A DNA stretch of 64,000 bases from RGIG8244 sp045639325 (GTDB lineage Bacteria; Verrucomicrobiota; Lentisphaeria; Victivallales; UBA1829), in contig JAZUCU010000029.1 in assembly GCA_045639325.1 (NCBI GenBank), positions 1-64,000 on the forward strand, read 5' to 3'. A model generated the notes under the pieces. It worked only from the letters and a program-made list of their open reading frames with translations. It was not told where the DNA came from and searched no databases. Each line of letters begins with the position of its first letter. Positions within the stretch are counted from its first letter, which is position 1. Made by a program: the position numbers and the translations under genes. This document shows, piece after piece, positions 1-8,696 of the stretch.

Positions 1-324
1 GGCACAGTAAAGCTCCGTCTTCTTTTCATTACGCCGTGACAAGCCAGGGTGAGCGAAGCGTAACCCTGGGTATAAGTCCTTTGAACTCGCATAATGACAG
101 CCACCGCGTTGACGGCGTTTCGTAAGAAACAGGCGACATCGTGGTGGCAATGACGGACCCGGGAAATCATTGCATTGGCGAATATGCCATTCCGTGCCGG
201 AACGCCATATCCGTCAATGCCGGTCTTAGGCAATGTAGTTCGATGTCTTAACCCAGGGTTCTCGCTGACGCTTCACCCTGGCTTGTCACGGCGTAAAGAA
301 ATGTAGACGGAGCTTTACTGTGCC
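1..324. repeat. Long imperfect inverted repeat (MITE-like, left end at window edge)
   Basis: Arms pair over most of their length: 1-20 with 305-324 (20 bp perfect), 31-52 with 273-294 (22 bp perfect) and 62-71 with 251-260 (10 bp perfect). Inside lie further dyads: 100-105 with 143-148, a GTTTC-GTAA-GAAAC hairpin with a GNRA-type loop at 117-130, and a near-palindrome at 172-220. Each arm also folds on itself (CCAGGGT at 44-50 with ACCCTGG at 63-69). No convincing reading frame is present. The arrangement resembles a non-autonomous palindromic element or a repeat family copy. The left end may lie before the window. Copy number cannot be judged from this window, and no second copy was noticed in it. 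Confidence 0.75.
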
Positions 325-590
325 GTGCCGTTGGCACTAGTTCTAGATTCATCTCAGCTTATTCGGACGTTGAGTTCTTTTCTTGTATAAATCCGAGGGT
401 ATTTAAAATCGAAAAGGCATAAACTTCAGAGAATATTAAACTCAAATAAGATTTGATTTTATGGAACAAAACGTCGAAGAGGCAAAATATGCGTTGTACA
501 GTCAAAAGTCCGTCAAAGAGCGGAGAATGTGCAGATCATTTTCAATTCCGCTTTTTTACTTAAAAAACAGTTGTTCCGCACAAAATTTAT
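325..590. other. AT-rich intergenic stretch with no gene seen
   Basis: Between the inverted repeat and the esterase promoter. A short palindrome GTGCC-GTT-GGCAC lies just at the repeat border (about 325-337). A 59-codon frame at 461-640 lacks a ribosome binding site and runs through the promoter, so it was not called. Confidence 0.5.
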
Positions 591-618
591 TTGCATTTAA
601 TCTTTCCGGTATTATATT
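591..618 (+). promoter_or_regulatory. Predicted sigma70-type promoter of the sialate esterase gene
   Basis: TTGCAT at 591-596 and TATATT at 613-618 with a 16 bp spacer. Transcription would start near 625, followed by a GAGG ribosome binding site about 10 bases before the ATG at 656. Found by eye. Confidence 0.5.
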
Positions 619-655
619 TCTCCATCATTTTACTTTTTAACTATGAGGTTTCCTT

Positions 656-2629
656 ATGATATCATTACATCCTCTTTTTCAGGATCATGCTGTTTTGCAG
701 CAGCGGCAATGGAACACCGCCTGGGGAAATGCTACACCGGGACATCGGCTGAACGTCCAATTCGCAGGAATGGAATTTACCGCAAAAGTCAATGCCACAG
801 GCTCATTTAAATTCCGGCTTCCGCCACTCCCCGCGGGCGGACCTTACAGTATGACGGTTACCGATGTTGAAAATCAGGAAACTGTCACCATTAAAGATGT
901 TATGATCGGGGAAGTTTGGGTCGCCTCCGGTCAGTCCAACATGGAATATCTGCTTGTTTCCGATTGGACCAGTATCTCTGCGAGAAAAGCAAATCCGGCT
1001 GTCTCATTGAATCTGGAACAGAAAAAAGAATATTGTGATACGATTACCGATCCGGCAGCGATCCGTTTCTTTACCGTCAAAAAAGAGGCAAGCGGATTGG
1101 AAGAAGATACTGTTTCCGGAGAATGGAAATATATGAGTCCGGAAACTGCACCGTGGGCATCTGCCGTCGGTGCCTGGTTTGCCCGATATGTACAGGAAAA
1201 TCAGAATGTTCCGTTTGGTTTGATTGTAACGGCATGGGGCGGAACGCGTGTGGAATCCTGGACCAGTCGTGCCGGTTTGCTTTCCAATCCGGCTACTGCG
1301 CCGTTGGTTCCGGATACGGATGATGTATTCTTTAAAACCACCTGGCCGGAATATTCTGTAACACCTACTTCCTACGAAGCATATTATGACCCCGGCAACA
1401 AAGGTTTTGATAATGGTTGGGCGGACCCTGATTTTGATGATTCCAAATGGACATGTATGGCGGTTCCCGGCAGTTGGATCGCACAGAGAATTTCCGGCAA
1501 TGGTGCCCTTTGGGTGCGGAAAGAAATCAATATCCCCAGTTCCTGGTGCGGAAAAGACCTGATGTTGAATCTGGGCGGAATCGATAAGCATGATACCACT
1601 TATTTCAATGGTGTAAAAGTCGGCGGCATGGGCAAAGAAGGCGATGTTACTTTCTGGGATACCCCTCGTCATTACAAGATTCCTGCTGAATTGGTCAAAG
1701 AAGGCAGAAATGTGTTGGCTGTCCGTGCTTATTCCTTTATGCACGATGGTGCATTGGGCGGTGACAAGGATAAATATTTTATTCAGCCGGATGGAGAAAG
1801 TGAAAAAATCTTTTTTGCCGGTACATGGTGGAAAGCATTCCCCGAATACGATTTGGGGGGCCTGTGTCCTGCGGCATTGCCGGGACCGGGCTTTGCCAAT
1901 ACTCCCGGTATTCTCTTCAACAGTATGGTCCGGCCATTGATTCCCTATGGGATCCGCGGTGTAATCTGGTATCAGGGCGAAAGCAATGCCCGTTCCGCAT
2001 CGGATTCTCTGGAGTATGAAGATAAACTTTGTACAATGATCCGTGACTGGCGTTATCATTGGGGGCAGGGTGATTTCCCATTCATTCAAGTGCAATTGGC
2101 AAATTATTCTCCCCTGGGGGCTCCTGCATACGATGATACTTCCATATGGGCGATCCTCCGGGATGTTCAGCGGAACGTTTGCGAGAAATTGCCGCGGGTC
2201 ACCATGTGTACTGCGGTCGACGTCGGAAATTTGGTGGATATTCACCCGCATGATAAAAAATCGGTTGGAAAACGGATGGCGGAGAATGCGCTTTATCACG
2301 TATATGGTCAGAAATCAATTATCCCCTTCGGTCCGCTTTACCGGAGATCGGAAGTGGAAGGCAACGGCATCCGGATTTATTTTGATTATGCGGATGGGAT
2401 GACGATCAACGAAGAACTTCCCCAGAGTTTTTATATTGCCGGAGCAAATCGACTTTTTTATCCGGCAACAACCGTGGAAATTTGCGGCGACTCCATTCTT
2501 GTCCGTTGTGAAAGTGTTCAAAACCCCTATGCGGTCCGTTACGGCTGGTCTGATGCATTGATCAACACATTGTACAACCGTGCCGGTTTACCGGCTTCTC
2601 CGTTCCGTACAGATCATTGGGATTTTTGA
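656..2629 (+). CDS. Sialate O-acetylesterase-like SGNH hydrolase, cytoplasmic form with inserted jelly-roll domain
   Basis: Removes O-acetyl groups from sugars (sialic acids in the founding family; the real substrate is unknown here). The nucleophile block GQSNM is at residues 92-96, the WYQGESN block at 438-444 and a DIHP motif at 528-531, consistent with an SGNH/GDSL esterase catalytic triad. Residues of about 245-400 form an insertion with features of a galactose-binding-like beta domain (DFDDSKW start), which explains the 657-residue length compared with about 500 for the simpler paralogue at 31346. No signal peptide is visible, so it likely acts inside the cell on imported sugars. It is transcribed alone from the promoter at 591 and ends at a bidirectional terminator. 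Family is confident; specificity is not. Confidence 0.85.
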   Translation: MISLHPLFQDHAVLQQRQWNTAWGNATPGHRLNVQFAGMEFTAKVNATGSFKFRLPPLPAGGPYSMTVTDVENQETVTIKDVMIGEVWVASGQSNMEYLLVSDWTSISARKANPAVSLNLEQKKEYCDTITDPAAIRFFTVKKEASGLEEDTVSGEWKYMSPETAPWASAVGAWFARYVQENQNVPFGLIVTAWGGTRVESWTSRAGLLSNPATAPLVPDTDDVFFKTTWPEYSVTPTSYEAYYDPGNKGFDNGWADPDFDDSKWTCMAVPGSWIAQRISGNGALWVRKEINIPSSWCGKDLMLNLGGIDKHDTTYFNGVKVGGMGKEGDVTFWDTPRHYKIPAELVKEGRNVLAVRAYSFMHDGALGGDKDKYFIQPDGESEKIFFAGTWWKAFPEYDLGGLCPAALPGPGFANTPGILFNSMVRPLIPYGIRGVIWYQGESNARSASDSLEYEDKLCTMIRDWRYHWGQGDFPFIQVQLANYSPLGAPAYDDTSIWAILRDVQRNVCEKLPRVTMCTAVDVGNLVDIHPHDKKSVGKRMAENALYHVYGQKSIIPFGPLYRRSEVEGNGIRIYFDYADGMTINEELPQSFYIAGANRLFYPATTVEICGDSILVRCESVQNPYAVRYGWSDALINTLYNRAGLPASPFRTDHWDF

Positions 2630-2648
2630 TTGGAAAAGATAAAAAAGC

Positions 2649-2685
2649 TCCCGGATCTTCTGCAAATGGCGAATGATCCGGGAGT
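2649..2685. terminator. Bidirectional intrinsic terminator
   Basis: Perfect 10 bp stem CTCCCGGATC (2649-2658) with GATCCGGGAG (2676-2685), a 17-base loop, an A tract on the left and a T tract on the right. It sits between convergent genes and can serve both strands. Confidence 0.85.
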
Positions 2686-2714
2686 TTTTTATTTACCGGC
2701 AAGACCGGAAGGTG

Positions 2715-3239
2715 TTATTTTGCCGTGTCGGCACATTCCGCACAGCGGTGACGGTATTCCAAAAGGATCGTGGCATACCGGTATTTGATTACGGCTGACA
2801 GCAGCATGAAAAATGCAAAAGCACCCGCAAAATAAAAATGCTTGAATGTCATGGGTAACACAATTACAGCCAGTAGGATACACCAGTAAAAAATGGTCAG
2901 CATAACCATGGTTTTCCCTGCTTGGCTTTCCGGCTGCTCCGTGATGGTGTCGCCGGTCAGCTTGCCGAGGAGTGCACGGTAGGTGTTCAATGCCCGCTGG
3001 AAATTGATTACTGCAAATCCGGAAAGCAGAGAATAGACTGCCAGAAATCCGGCGATAAGGTAATAAAGCGTCGTGGTGCGTTGACTCCAGTCAATGACAT
3101 AAACGGCAACTGCAAACAGTGCAGAATAGAGAATGCTGTTGATTACCATGCTTTTGCGGTAACGGAGAATGGTGTCGTCCGACTTGGCAAGTTCCAACAG
3201 ACGTTTTTCGTAATGGTTCAATTCCAGTTGTGTTGTCAT
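2715..3239 (-). CDS. Four-helix integral membrane protein of unknown function
   Basis: 174 residues. A charged N-terminal helix (1-28) is followed by four hydrophobic segments at roughly 31-51, 55-78, 108-130 and 134-152, and a short tail with a HRCAEC motif. I do not recognise a family. The start codon overlaps the stop of the upstream FAD-dependent oxidoreductase by four bases (ATGA), so the two are translationally coupled and probably share a promoter at 4466-4493. Nothing in the sequence assigns a function. Confidence 0.7.
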   Translation of the reverse strand: MTTQLELNHYEKRLLELAKSDDTILRYRKSMVINSILYSALFAVAVYVIDWSQRTTTLYYLIAGFLAVYSLLSGFAVINFQRALNTYRALLGKLTGDTITEQPESQAGKTMVMLTIFYWCILLAVIVLPMTFKHFYFAGAFAFFMLLSAVIKYRYATILLEYRHRCAECADTAK

Positions 3240-4432
3240 TTGTCATACTCCAATCCGATTTCCGGCAGATGAAGCGGGAAACCGAGTGTGCGCAGTTTTG
3301 CCTGAACGTCTTTCGCATCCAGTTCGGATGGTGTGATTCCGGCATCAACCGCCATGGCAGCGGCAAGCCCCGCAACCTGACCGGTGAGCCCGGCAACGGG
3401 AATAACGCGCGTCACTTCCCATGCATCGCCATCGGCACCGGTGCAGCGTCCGGCGGCAATATAACCTTTGGGACCGGACAGGGGAATGAGTGAATCGTAA
3501 GGAATTTCCCAAACGGGGCCGGATTTCCGCCAGTCGGAAACGAGCCCGACGGAATCGTCAAAATGCTTGTTGTTTTCGTTATCGCGGAGAACGTAACGTG
3601 CATCGATGGAATAGATTTTGCGGAACTGGGGCATGGCGGGGACTTTGAGAGAATAGAAGTTTTCTCTTGTGACGGTGTCGGAATACTGATTCTTGTATTG
3701 ATCCAACATTCTCTGTCTGCCGCGTGTGACGAATTGTGTTACTGATTTTCCGCTGATACCGCGGAACAATGTGCCTTCCGGCGCCTTGGATTCATCCCAG
3801 GGAATCCCGCCCATGTTGAGGCGGACATTTTTGCCGAGATGGCTGTGTTCGACCCGTTCGTCGTACATGATCTCCCACCAGGCGAGGAAGTTTGTTGCGG
3901 TGTGACAGGGGATGTTTGCGCGGCGGGCGAGGATGGCTGTACCGGAGGCATCGACAAAGCATTTTGCTGTGATTTCGCCTCTGCCGGATTCGTTTTCCAC
4001 AATGACGGATGTGATGCGGTCGTCGTTGACCGTTGCGTTGCAGACGAGGGTATCGTACCAGACATCCACCTTGTTTTGAGAGAGATATTCTTCCAACGCC
4101 AGAATGTAAGCGGCGGGCGAGAAAATACATTCGTAACGGTCTTGTTCCCGTGCATTTACATTTTCTCTCCATTTTTCCGGGACATTGCCGGGACCGTATT
4201 GCATACTGAGTTTGAGCAATTCTTCTGTGATACCGAAAGAAACCTGTCTGCCGTTGCCGTCACAAAGGGGGAGATAGACATAAACGAGCCCGGTAGTTGC
4301 GAGTCCGCCGGGGAGAATTGTTTTTTCGATGAGTGCGACAGATTTACCTTCTCTGGCAGCCTGAACAGCGGCGGCGACACCGGCGATTCCGGCACCGACG
4401 ACCACGATATCATAAGACTTTGAAAAATCCAT
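3236..4432 (-). CDS. FAD-dependent oxidoreductase (FAD_oxidored family)
   Basis: 398 residues. The N-terminus has a Rossmann dinucleotide-binding motif GAGIAGVAAA (about residues 13-22) ending in an acidic residue (ALIEK), followed by the PGGLATTG segment typical of FAD-dependent oxidoreductases of the PF12831 type. A second FAD contact, CFVDASGTAILA, lies mid-protein and a C-terminal AAGRCTGADGDA loop closes the FAD site. Enzymes of this family are common in Lentisphaerae and Planctomycetes sugar-degradation loci, but their substrates are mostly unknown. No signal peptide is seen, so it is cytoplasmic. It is first in a two-gene operon, divergent from mcsA. Confidence 0.8.
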   Translation of the reverse strand: MDFSKSYDIVVVGAGIAGVAAAVQAAREGKSVALIEKTILPGGLATTGLVYVYLPLCDGNGRQVSFGITEELLKLSMQYGPGNVPEKWRENVNAREQDRYECIFSPAAYILALEEYLSQNKVDVWYDTLVCNATVNDDRITSVIVENESGRGEITAKCFVDASGTAILARRANIPCHTATNFLAWWEIMYDERVEHSHLGKNVRLNMGGIPWDESKAPEGTLFRGISGKSVTQFVTRGRQRMLDQYKNQYSDTVTRENFYSLKVPAMPQFRKIYSIDARYVLRDNENNKHFDDSVGLVSDWRKSGPVWEIPYDSLIPLSGPKGYIAAGRCTGADGDAWEVTRVIPVAGLTGQVAGLAAAMAVDAGITPSELDAKDVQAKLRTLGFPLHLPEIGLEYDK

Positions 4433-4465
4433 AGTGAAAACTCCTGATTTTAACCTGTTTGGTGT

Positions 4466-4493
4466 AATATACCCTGTGAAAATTTGAAGTCAA
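4466..4493 (-). promoter_or_regulatory. Predicted promoter of the FAD oxidoreductase operon
   Basis: On the minus strand, TTGACT (4488-4493) and TATATT (4466-4471) with a 16 bp spacer, upstream of the ATG at 4432, with an AGGAG ribosome binding site in between. It lies back to back with the mcsA promoter. Confidence 0.55.
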
Positions 4494-4525
4494 GAAAATA
4501 AAGCGTAAAAAAACACAAAACTTTC

Positions 4526-4553
4526 TTGCATTTTCGCCGAAGAATGATAAAGT
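4526..4553 (+). promoter_or_regulatory. Predicted promoter of the mcsA-mcsB pair
   Basis: TTGCAT (4526-4531), 16 bp spacer, TAAAGT (4548-4553). A GGGGTGAGG ribosome binding stretch follows directly before the ATG at 4572. No CtsR-type tandem heptad repeat was recognised here. Confidence 0.5.
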
Positions 4554-4571
4554 ATGGGGTGAGGTAAAATT

Positions 4572-5153
4572 ATGATTTGTCAGATATGCAAGAAAAACCC
4601 TGCAACCGTGCATGTTCAGGAGATTGTCGGCGGTAAGAAAAATACGCTGCATCTCTGTGCTTCCTGCGCGGATAAAAAAGCAATGCTTGAACCTTTCCTG
4701 CACGGGACCGATCTGGAAGCCATCATTAAAGATATGATGGGGATGATCAAGAATGGTCCGGAGGATGCCGGAGAGGCGCATACTCATGATTCGAAAGAAC
4801 ATGAGCATGGTACGGTGTGCCCGTTCTGTTCCTGGACGTATGAAAAGTGGAGCAAGACCGGCCGTCTGGGGTGTGAACGCTGTTATAATGTCTTTGCATC
4901 TGAAATCGAAGAACGTCTGCCTGCCATGCATCGTGGACTCGTCCATAAGGGCAAAATGCCGCCCGGCATGGAAAAGCTGGATCATGCTGCCGAACAGGTG
5001 GAACAGGATCTTGCATTGGTTCGCGAATTGGAAATGCTGCGGAAAGATTTGCAAGGTTCCATCCGGCGGGAAGAATATGAAATTGCTGCCCGGATCCGGG
5101 ATAAAATTTTTGATCTGGAACAGCTTCTGGCGGAGAAAGGCATAGGGATATGA
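4572..5153 (+). CDS. mcsA: McsA-like zinc-finger activator of the protein arginine kinase
   Basis: 193 residues. Four CxxC pairs are visible: CQIC at 3-6, CASC near 33-36, CPFC near 84-87 and CERC near 102-105, which fit two zinc-binding modules. The C-terminal 40 residues carry a UVR motif (REEYEIAARIRDKIFDLE) as in UvrB/UvrC and McsA. In Firmicutes McsA binds McsB, stimulates its kinase activity and links it to ClpC. The gene overlaps mcsB by four bases, which supports the pairing strongly. No ClpC or CtsR gene lies in the window. Confidence 0.88.
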   Translation: MICQICKKNPATVHVQEIVGGKKNTLHLCASCADKKAMLEPFLHGTDLEAIIKDMMGMIKNGPEDAGEAHTHDSKEHEHGTVCPFCSWTYEKWSKTGRLGCERCYNVFASEIEERLPAMHRGLVHKGKMPPGMEKLDHAAEQVEQDLALVRELEMLRKDLQGSIRREEYEIAARIRDKIFDLEQLLAEKGIGI

Positions 5154-6253
5154 TGTATACGGACCCCTTGATCCAACAGGTGATGGAACGTCCGCCTACC
5201 TGGTTGCCGCAGCGTCCGAAACGTGGTGATATCATTATCAGCAGCCGGATTCGTCTTGCCCGGAATCTTCATGGATTTCCATTTCCGCTCAATGCTTCGC
5301 CATCCGTTCGCGGGGAAGTTGCCAATGCGTTTTTCGAAGCTATGGATATTATTGAAGACGTCAACTGGCTCCGCATTGCCATGGAGCCTTTGAATGAGGA
5401 ATCCATCACCCTGCTGTTTGAACGGAAATTGATCAGCCGGGAATTCCTGACCCGGGAGCCGGGCCGTTTCCTTGTGCTTTCTTCCGACCCCAATATGTCG
5501 GTTATGATCAATGAAGAAGACCACTTCCGGATGCAGTATTGCCGTCCGGATGGCAACCTGCTGAAAGCCTGGAGCAAACTCTCTGCATTCGATACGAAGC
5601 TGCAGGAGGAATTGGATTTTGCCTGTTTGCCCGGGAAAGGATATCTGACCAGCTGTCCCAGCAACTTGGGGACCGGGATTCGTGCCTCTGTTATGATGCA
5701 TTTGCCAGCGCTGCGGATTCTTGACCGATTGAAGCCGTTGAAGAATGGTTTCAGCAACATGGGAATCACTGTTCGCGGTTTGAATGGTGAGGGGACGGAT
5801 ATCATCGGCAATCTCTATCAGATTTCCAATCAATCCACGTTGGGCGAATCGGAGAAGGAGATTATCCAGCGTCTTCTCGCGGTAACGGCTGACATTGAGC
5901 GGGAAGAGCGGCTTGCGCGGGAAGAATTGCTTGCCGGTGACAACCGCATTAAACTTTCCGACTGCTGTGCCAGAGCTTATGGTAATTTGCGATATTGCTA
6001 TCAGTTATCATCTTCCGAAGCTTTGAATTTGCTTTCCTTTCTCCGGTTGGGCTCCGATTACGGATTTTTCCCGGATGTCCGCCCCGGAGATATCAACCGG
6101 CTTCTGCTGCTTTCGTTACCGGCGCATCTGGCGTTCACGGAAGGGGAAAGGTTATCGCCGGAAGACCGGGCGACAAAGCGGGCGGCATTATTCCGCCGGT
6201 TCCTGAATACCAGTCCGAAGCGTGGCGGGAAAAAAGACACAGTCACAGAGTGA
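5150..6253 (+). CDS. mcsB: McsB protein arginine kinase
   Basis: 367 residues, the usual size. It belongs to the phosphagen-kinase-like ATP:guanido phosphotransferase fold: SSRIRLARNL near residue 28 is the nucleotide-binding arginine motif, and CPSNLGTGIRASVMMHLP near residue 170 carries the conserved catalytic cysteine loop. McsB phosphorylates arginines on damaged proteins, marking them for the ClpCP protease. Near the C-terminus, R340-A-T-K-R344-A345 corresponds to the RDxxRA phosphoarginine-sensing motif of Gram-positive McsB, with Asp replaced by Ala. It starts inside the end of mcsA (ATGA overlap). The grpE-dnaJ pair follows after 115 bp, grouping proteolysis tagging with chaperone genes. 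Confidence 0.92.
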   Translation: MMYTDPLIQQVMERPPTWLPQRPKRGDIIISSRIRLARNLHGFPFPLNASPSVRGEVANAFFEAMDIIEDVNWLRIAMEPLNEESITLLFERKLISREFLTREPGRFLVLSSDPNMSVMINEEDHFRMQYCRPDGNLLKAWSKLSAFDTKLQEELDFACLPGKGYLTSCPSNLGTGIRASVMMHLPALRILDRLKPLKNGFSNMGITVRGLNGEGTDIIGNLYQISNQSTLGESEKEIIQRLLAVTADIEREERLAREELLAGDNRIKLSDCCARAYGNLRYCYQLSSSEALNLLSFLRLGSDYGFFPDVRPGDINRLLLLSLPAHLAFTEGERLSPEDRATKRAALFRRFLNTSPKRGGKKDTVTE

Positions 6254-6291
6254 CATAATGTCCCGGAAAAAGCCGCTTCCCTATAGAAAAT

Positions 6292-6345
6292 GCAAGTTGG
6301 CGTGAAACTTGCTTATTGATGATGCGAAAATAGAAAAATTAATAT
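6292..6345 (+). promoter_or_regulatory. Inverted repeat and possible promoter before grpE
   Basis: A perfect 7 bp inverted repeat GCAAGTT-N7-AACTTGC spans 6292-6312, followed by a possible promoter TTGATG (6316-6321), 18 bp, TAATAT (6340-6345). The repeat is not a CIRCE element (TTAGCACTC-N9-GAGTGCTAA). Its place just upstream of the -35 of a heat-shock operon makes it a candidate operator, which is inference only. Confidence 0.35.
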
Positions 6346-6368
6346 AAAACAAGAAAGAAAGTCAGACA

Positions 6369-7007
6369 ATGAACAACGAAGAAAAAGAACAGGAAACCGT
6401 TATCACCCCTGAAACTGAGGCTGAAAAAGATACCGCAGCGGAAACAACTGCCGCACCTGCAGCAGAAGAAGAAAACAAAGAAAAAGAACTGCAGTGGGAT
6501 TCTGTGGAAGATCTTGCCAAAAAATTGGAAGAAACTGAAAAGAAGTTGGCGGATATGGAAAAACTTCGCCTGCTTGCTCTCGCTGAAACAGAAAATCAGC
6601 GGAAACGTTTTTCCAAGGAACTGGAAGCTTTGCGCAACCGGGCAATTCAGGATACCATGCTGCCTTTCCTCCAGGTTTTTGACCATTTCTCCATGGCTGT
6701 CCGTGCATGCCAGGGCGACAACGTGAATGTTGCTACCATCACCCAGGGTATGAACATGATTCAGTCTGAATTCGATAAAGCTTTCTCTGATGTGGGTGTG
6801 ACCCTGATCAATGCGGAAGGTGCGGATTTCGACCCCAATTTCCATGAAGCAATGGCGGAAGAAGCATCCGATACCGTTCCGGCTGGAAAAGTGATCCGCC
6901 AGTGGTGTTCCGGCTGCCGTATGGGGGACCGTCTTCTGAAACCTGCAATGGTGGTCGTCAGTTCCGGCCCTGCAGCCAAAGAAGAGGCGGAAGCGGAGAA
7001 GGCATAA
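6369..7007 (+). CDS. grpE: GrpE nucleotide exchange factor
   Basis: 212 residues. An acidic, disordered N-terminus (about 1-45) leads into a long coiled coil (about 45-95, containing LAETENQRKRFSKE) and then the conserved GrpE core (LPFLQVFDHFSMAV, about 98-111) with a beta domain ending in VVVSSGP. GrpE drives ADP release from DnaK and acts as a thermosensor. dnaK itself is not adjacent; the next gene is dnaJ, 27 bp downstream. The weak AAGAAAG ribosome binding site and ATG at 6369 agree with the family N-terminus. Confidence 0.95.
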   Translation: MNNEEKEQETVITPETEAEKDTAAETTAAPAAEEENKEKELQWDSVEDLAKKLEETEKKLADMEKLRLLALAETENQRKRFSKELEALRNRAIQDTMLPFLQVFDHFSMAVRACQGDNVNVATITQGMNMIQSEFDKAFSDVGVTLINAEGADFDPNFHEAMAEEASDTVPAGKVIRQWCSGCRMGDRLLKPAMVVVSSGPAAKEEAEAEKA

Positions 7008-7034
7008 CGGAATTCCTTTTGAGGAGAACGTGTT

Positions 7035-8207
7035 ATGGCGAAAGATTATTATCAGATATTAGGCGTAAGCAAAACGGCATCGGCGGATGAAATCAAGAAA
7101 GCCTATCGCAAGCTGGCTGTGAAGTATCACCCGGATAAAAATCCGGATAATGCGGCTGCCGGTGAGAAATTCAAAGAGATTTCTCAGGCGTATGAAGTCT
7201 TGAGCGATCCCAAGAAGCGGTCGCAGTACGATCAGTTCGGTCCCGATATGTTTGAACGCGCATCCGCTGGCGGTGGTCCCGGTGGTGGATTCGGTGGCGG
7301 CGGGTTCGGCGGATTCAGTGATCCCCGTGACTTGTTCAGCCAGATTTTCGGCAATGCCGGCGGCGGTGGTGGTTTCTCGTTTGAAGATATCCTCGGCGGC
7401 GGTGGTCGCGGTCGCAGACAGGCGGCTCCCCGGAAAGGGGCTGACCTCAATTATGAGATTGAAATCGACTTTATTGATGCTGTTCTGGGGGCCGATAAAA
7501 AAATACGTCTTGCAAAATCCGATTCCTGTTCCCATTGTCATGGTTCCGGTGCCGAGCCGGGATCCAGCAAGAGCACTTGTCCCTCTTGCGGCGGACGCGG
7601 TCAGGTCCCATCCTCTATGGGCGGCTTTTTCCAGTCTATGACGCCTTGCCCGGCATGTCATGGTACCGGACAGGTGATTTCCAATCCCTGTCGGAGCTGT
7701 CATGGAACGGGTAAAGTCCGTGTGGAAAAAGAACTTCAGATTCACATCCCCCCTGGCGTGGATAATGGTTCCCGATTGCGGGTTGCGCGGGAAGGGGAAG
7801 CCGGATCAAACGGGAATCCTCCGGGCGATCTGTATGTAACGATTAAACTGCGTCCCCATAATGTGTTTCAGCGTAACGGGAATGATATTCAATGCGATAT
7901 TCCGATTTCTATTTGTGTCGCAGCCCTGGGTGGTGTGATTGATGTCCCCACTGTTTCCGGCAAGACGCGGATGAAAATTCAGCCGGGCACAAAGAACGGT
8001 GCGGTATTGCGTTTGCGCGGTAAGGGAATGCCAGCGTTGAAAGGTGGAGTCCGCGGCGATCAGTTGGTGAAGCTGATTGTGGAAACACCGGTTTCATTGA
8101 CAGCGCGTCAAATGGAATTGCTGAAAGAGTTTCAGGCGGAAGAAACTGCCGCGACTTATCCGCTGCAGGAAGAATTCAAGAAAAAAGCAGAACCGTTTCT
8201 GCGTTAA
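7035..8207 (+). CDS. dnaJ: DnaJ (Hsp40) co-chaperone
   Basis: 390 residues with the full type I domain order: J domain 1-70 with the HPD tripeptide in KYHPDKNPD, a Gly-rich and Gly/Phe-rich linker (about 75-125), four CxxCxGxG zinc-finger repeats (about 155-225; one is CPSCGGRG), and the C-terminal substrate-binding domains. It delivers unfolded proteins to DnaK and stimulates ATP hydrolysis. The start is preceded by GAGGAGAACG. It sits between grpE and smpB on the same strand, 11 bp before smpB, so all three are probably cotranscribed. Confidence 0.96.
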   Translation: MAKDYYQILGVSKTASADEIKKAYRKLAVKYHPDKNPDNAAAGEKFKEISQAYEVLSDPKKRSQYDQFGPDMFERASAGGGPGGGFGGGGFGGFSDPRDLFSQIFGNAGGGGGFSFEDILGGGGRGRRQAAPRKGADLNYEIEIDFIDAVLGADKKIRLAKSDSCSHCHGSGAEPGSSKSTCPSCGGRGQVPSSMGGFFQSMTPCPACHGTGQVISNPCRSCHGTGKVRVEKELQIHIPPGVDNGSRLRVAREGEAGSNGNPPGDLYVTIKLRPHNVFQRNGNDIQCDIPISICVAALGGVIDVPTVSGKTRMKIQPGTKNGAVLRLRGKGMPALKGGVRGDQLVKLIVETPVSLTARQMELLKEFQAEETAATYPLQEEFKKKAEPFLR

Positions 8208-8218
8208 GGAGACTGTAA

Positions 8219-8689
8219 ATGGCAGAAGATAAAAACAAAGGAAATGATCCCGTAATTGCCAGAAACCGGAAAGCGTTTCATGATTATGAGATTCTGGAAA
8301 CAATGGAAGCAGGTCTTGAACTCCACGGCACAGAAGTGAAAAGCTGCCGAATGGGGTCCGTTCAGCTTCAGGAATCTTTTGCCCGCGTGGAAAACGGTCA
8401 GCTTTTTGTTTACGGATTGCATATTTCCCCGTACAGTCATGGCAACCGGTTCAATCACGAAGCCATGCGTGCACGGCGTTTGCTGATGCACCGGCGGGAG
8501 ATTCTTAAACTCTCCATCCGCACCCGGGAACGCGGTTGTTCCCTGATCCCCTTGAAGATGTACCTCAAACGTGGGTATGTCAAAATTGAATTGGGGTTGG
8601 CGCAAGGTAAAACGTTCAGTGATAAACGTGAGACCCTGCGCCGGAAACAGGATGAAATGGATATGCGCCGTGCTGCGGCGCCCCGTTAA
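8219..8689 (+). CDS. smpB: SmpB, tmRNA-binding protein of trans-translation
   Basis: 156 residues, the typical size. Conserved stretches include NRKAFHDYEILETMEAGLEL near the start, GTEVKSCRMG, HISPYSHGN, the LIPLKMYLKRGYVKIELGLA core and the basic C-terminal tail (KRETLRRKQ) that occupies the decoding centre of stalled ribosomes. It escorts tmRNA to stalled ribosomes. No ssrA gene was seen nearby. It is last in the chaperone block and ends 7 bp from the convergent gene at 8697. Confidence 0.96.
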   Translation: MAEDKNKGNDPVIARNRKAFHDYEILETMEAGLELHGTEVKSCRMGSVQLQESFARVENGQLFVYGLHISPYSHGNRFNHEAMRARRLLMHRREILKLSIRTRERGCSLIPLKMYLKRGYVKIELGLAQGKTFSDKRETLRRKQDEMDMRRAAAPR

Positions 8690-8696
8690 GTCTGTA

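Noticed and set aside
461..640. 59-codon frame upstream of the first esterase
   Set aside because: No ribosome binding site, no domain, and it runs through the predicted promoter.
1004..2299. 431-codon minus-strand frame opposite the first sialate esterase
   Set aside because: It is antisense to a gene with clear catalytic motifs, and its translation shows no domain, composition or ribosome binding site of a real protein.
6254..6368. CIRCE element before grpE
   Set aside because: The dyad present (GCAAGTT-N7-AACTTGC) does not match the CIRCE consensus.
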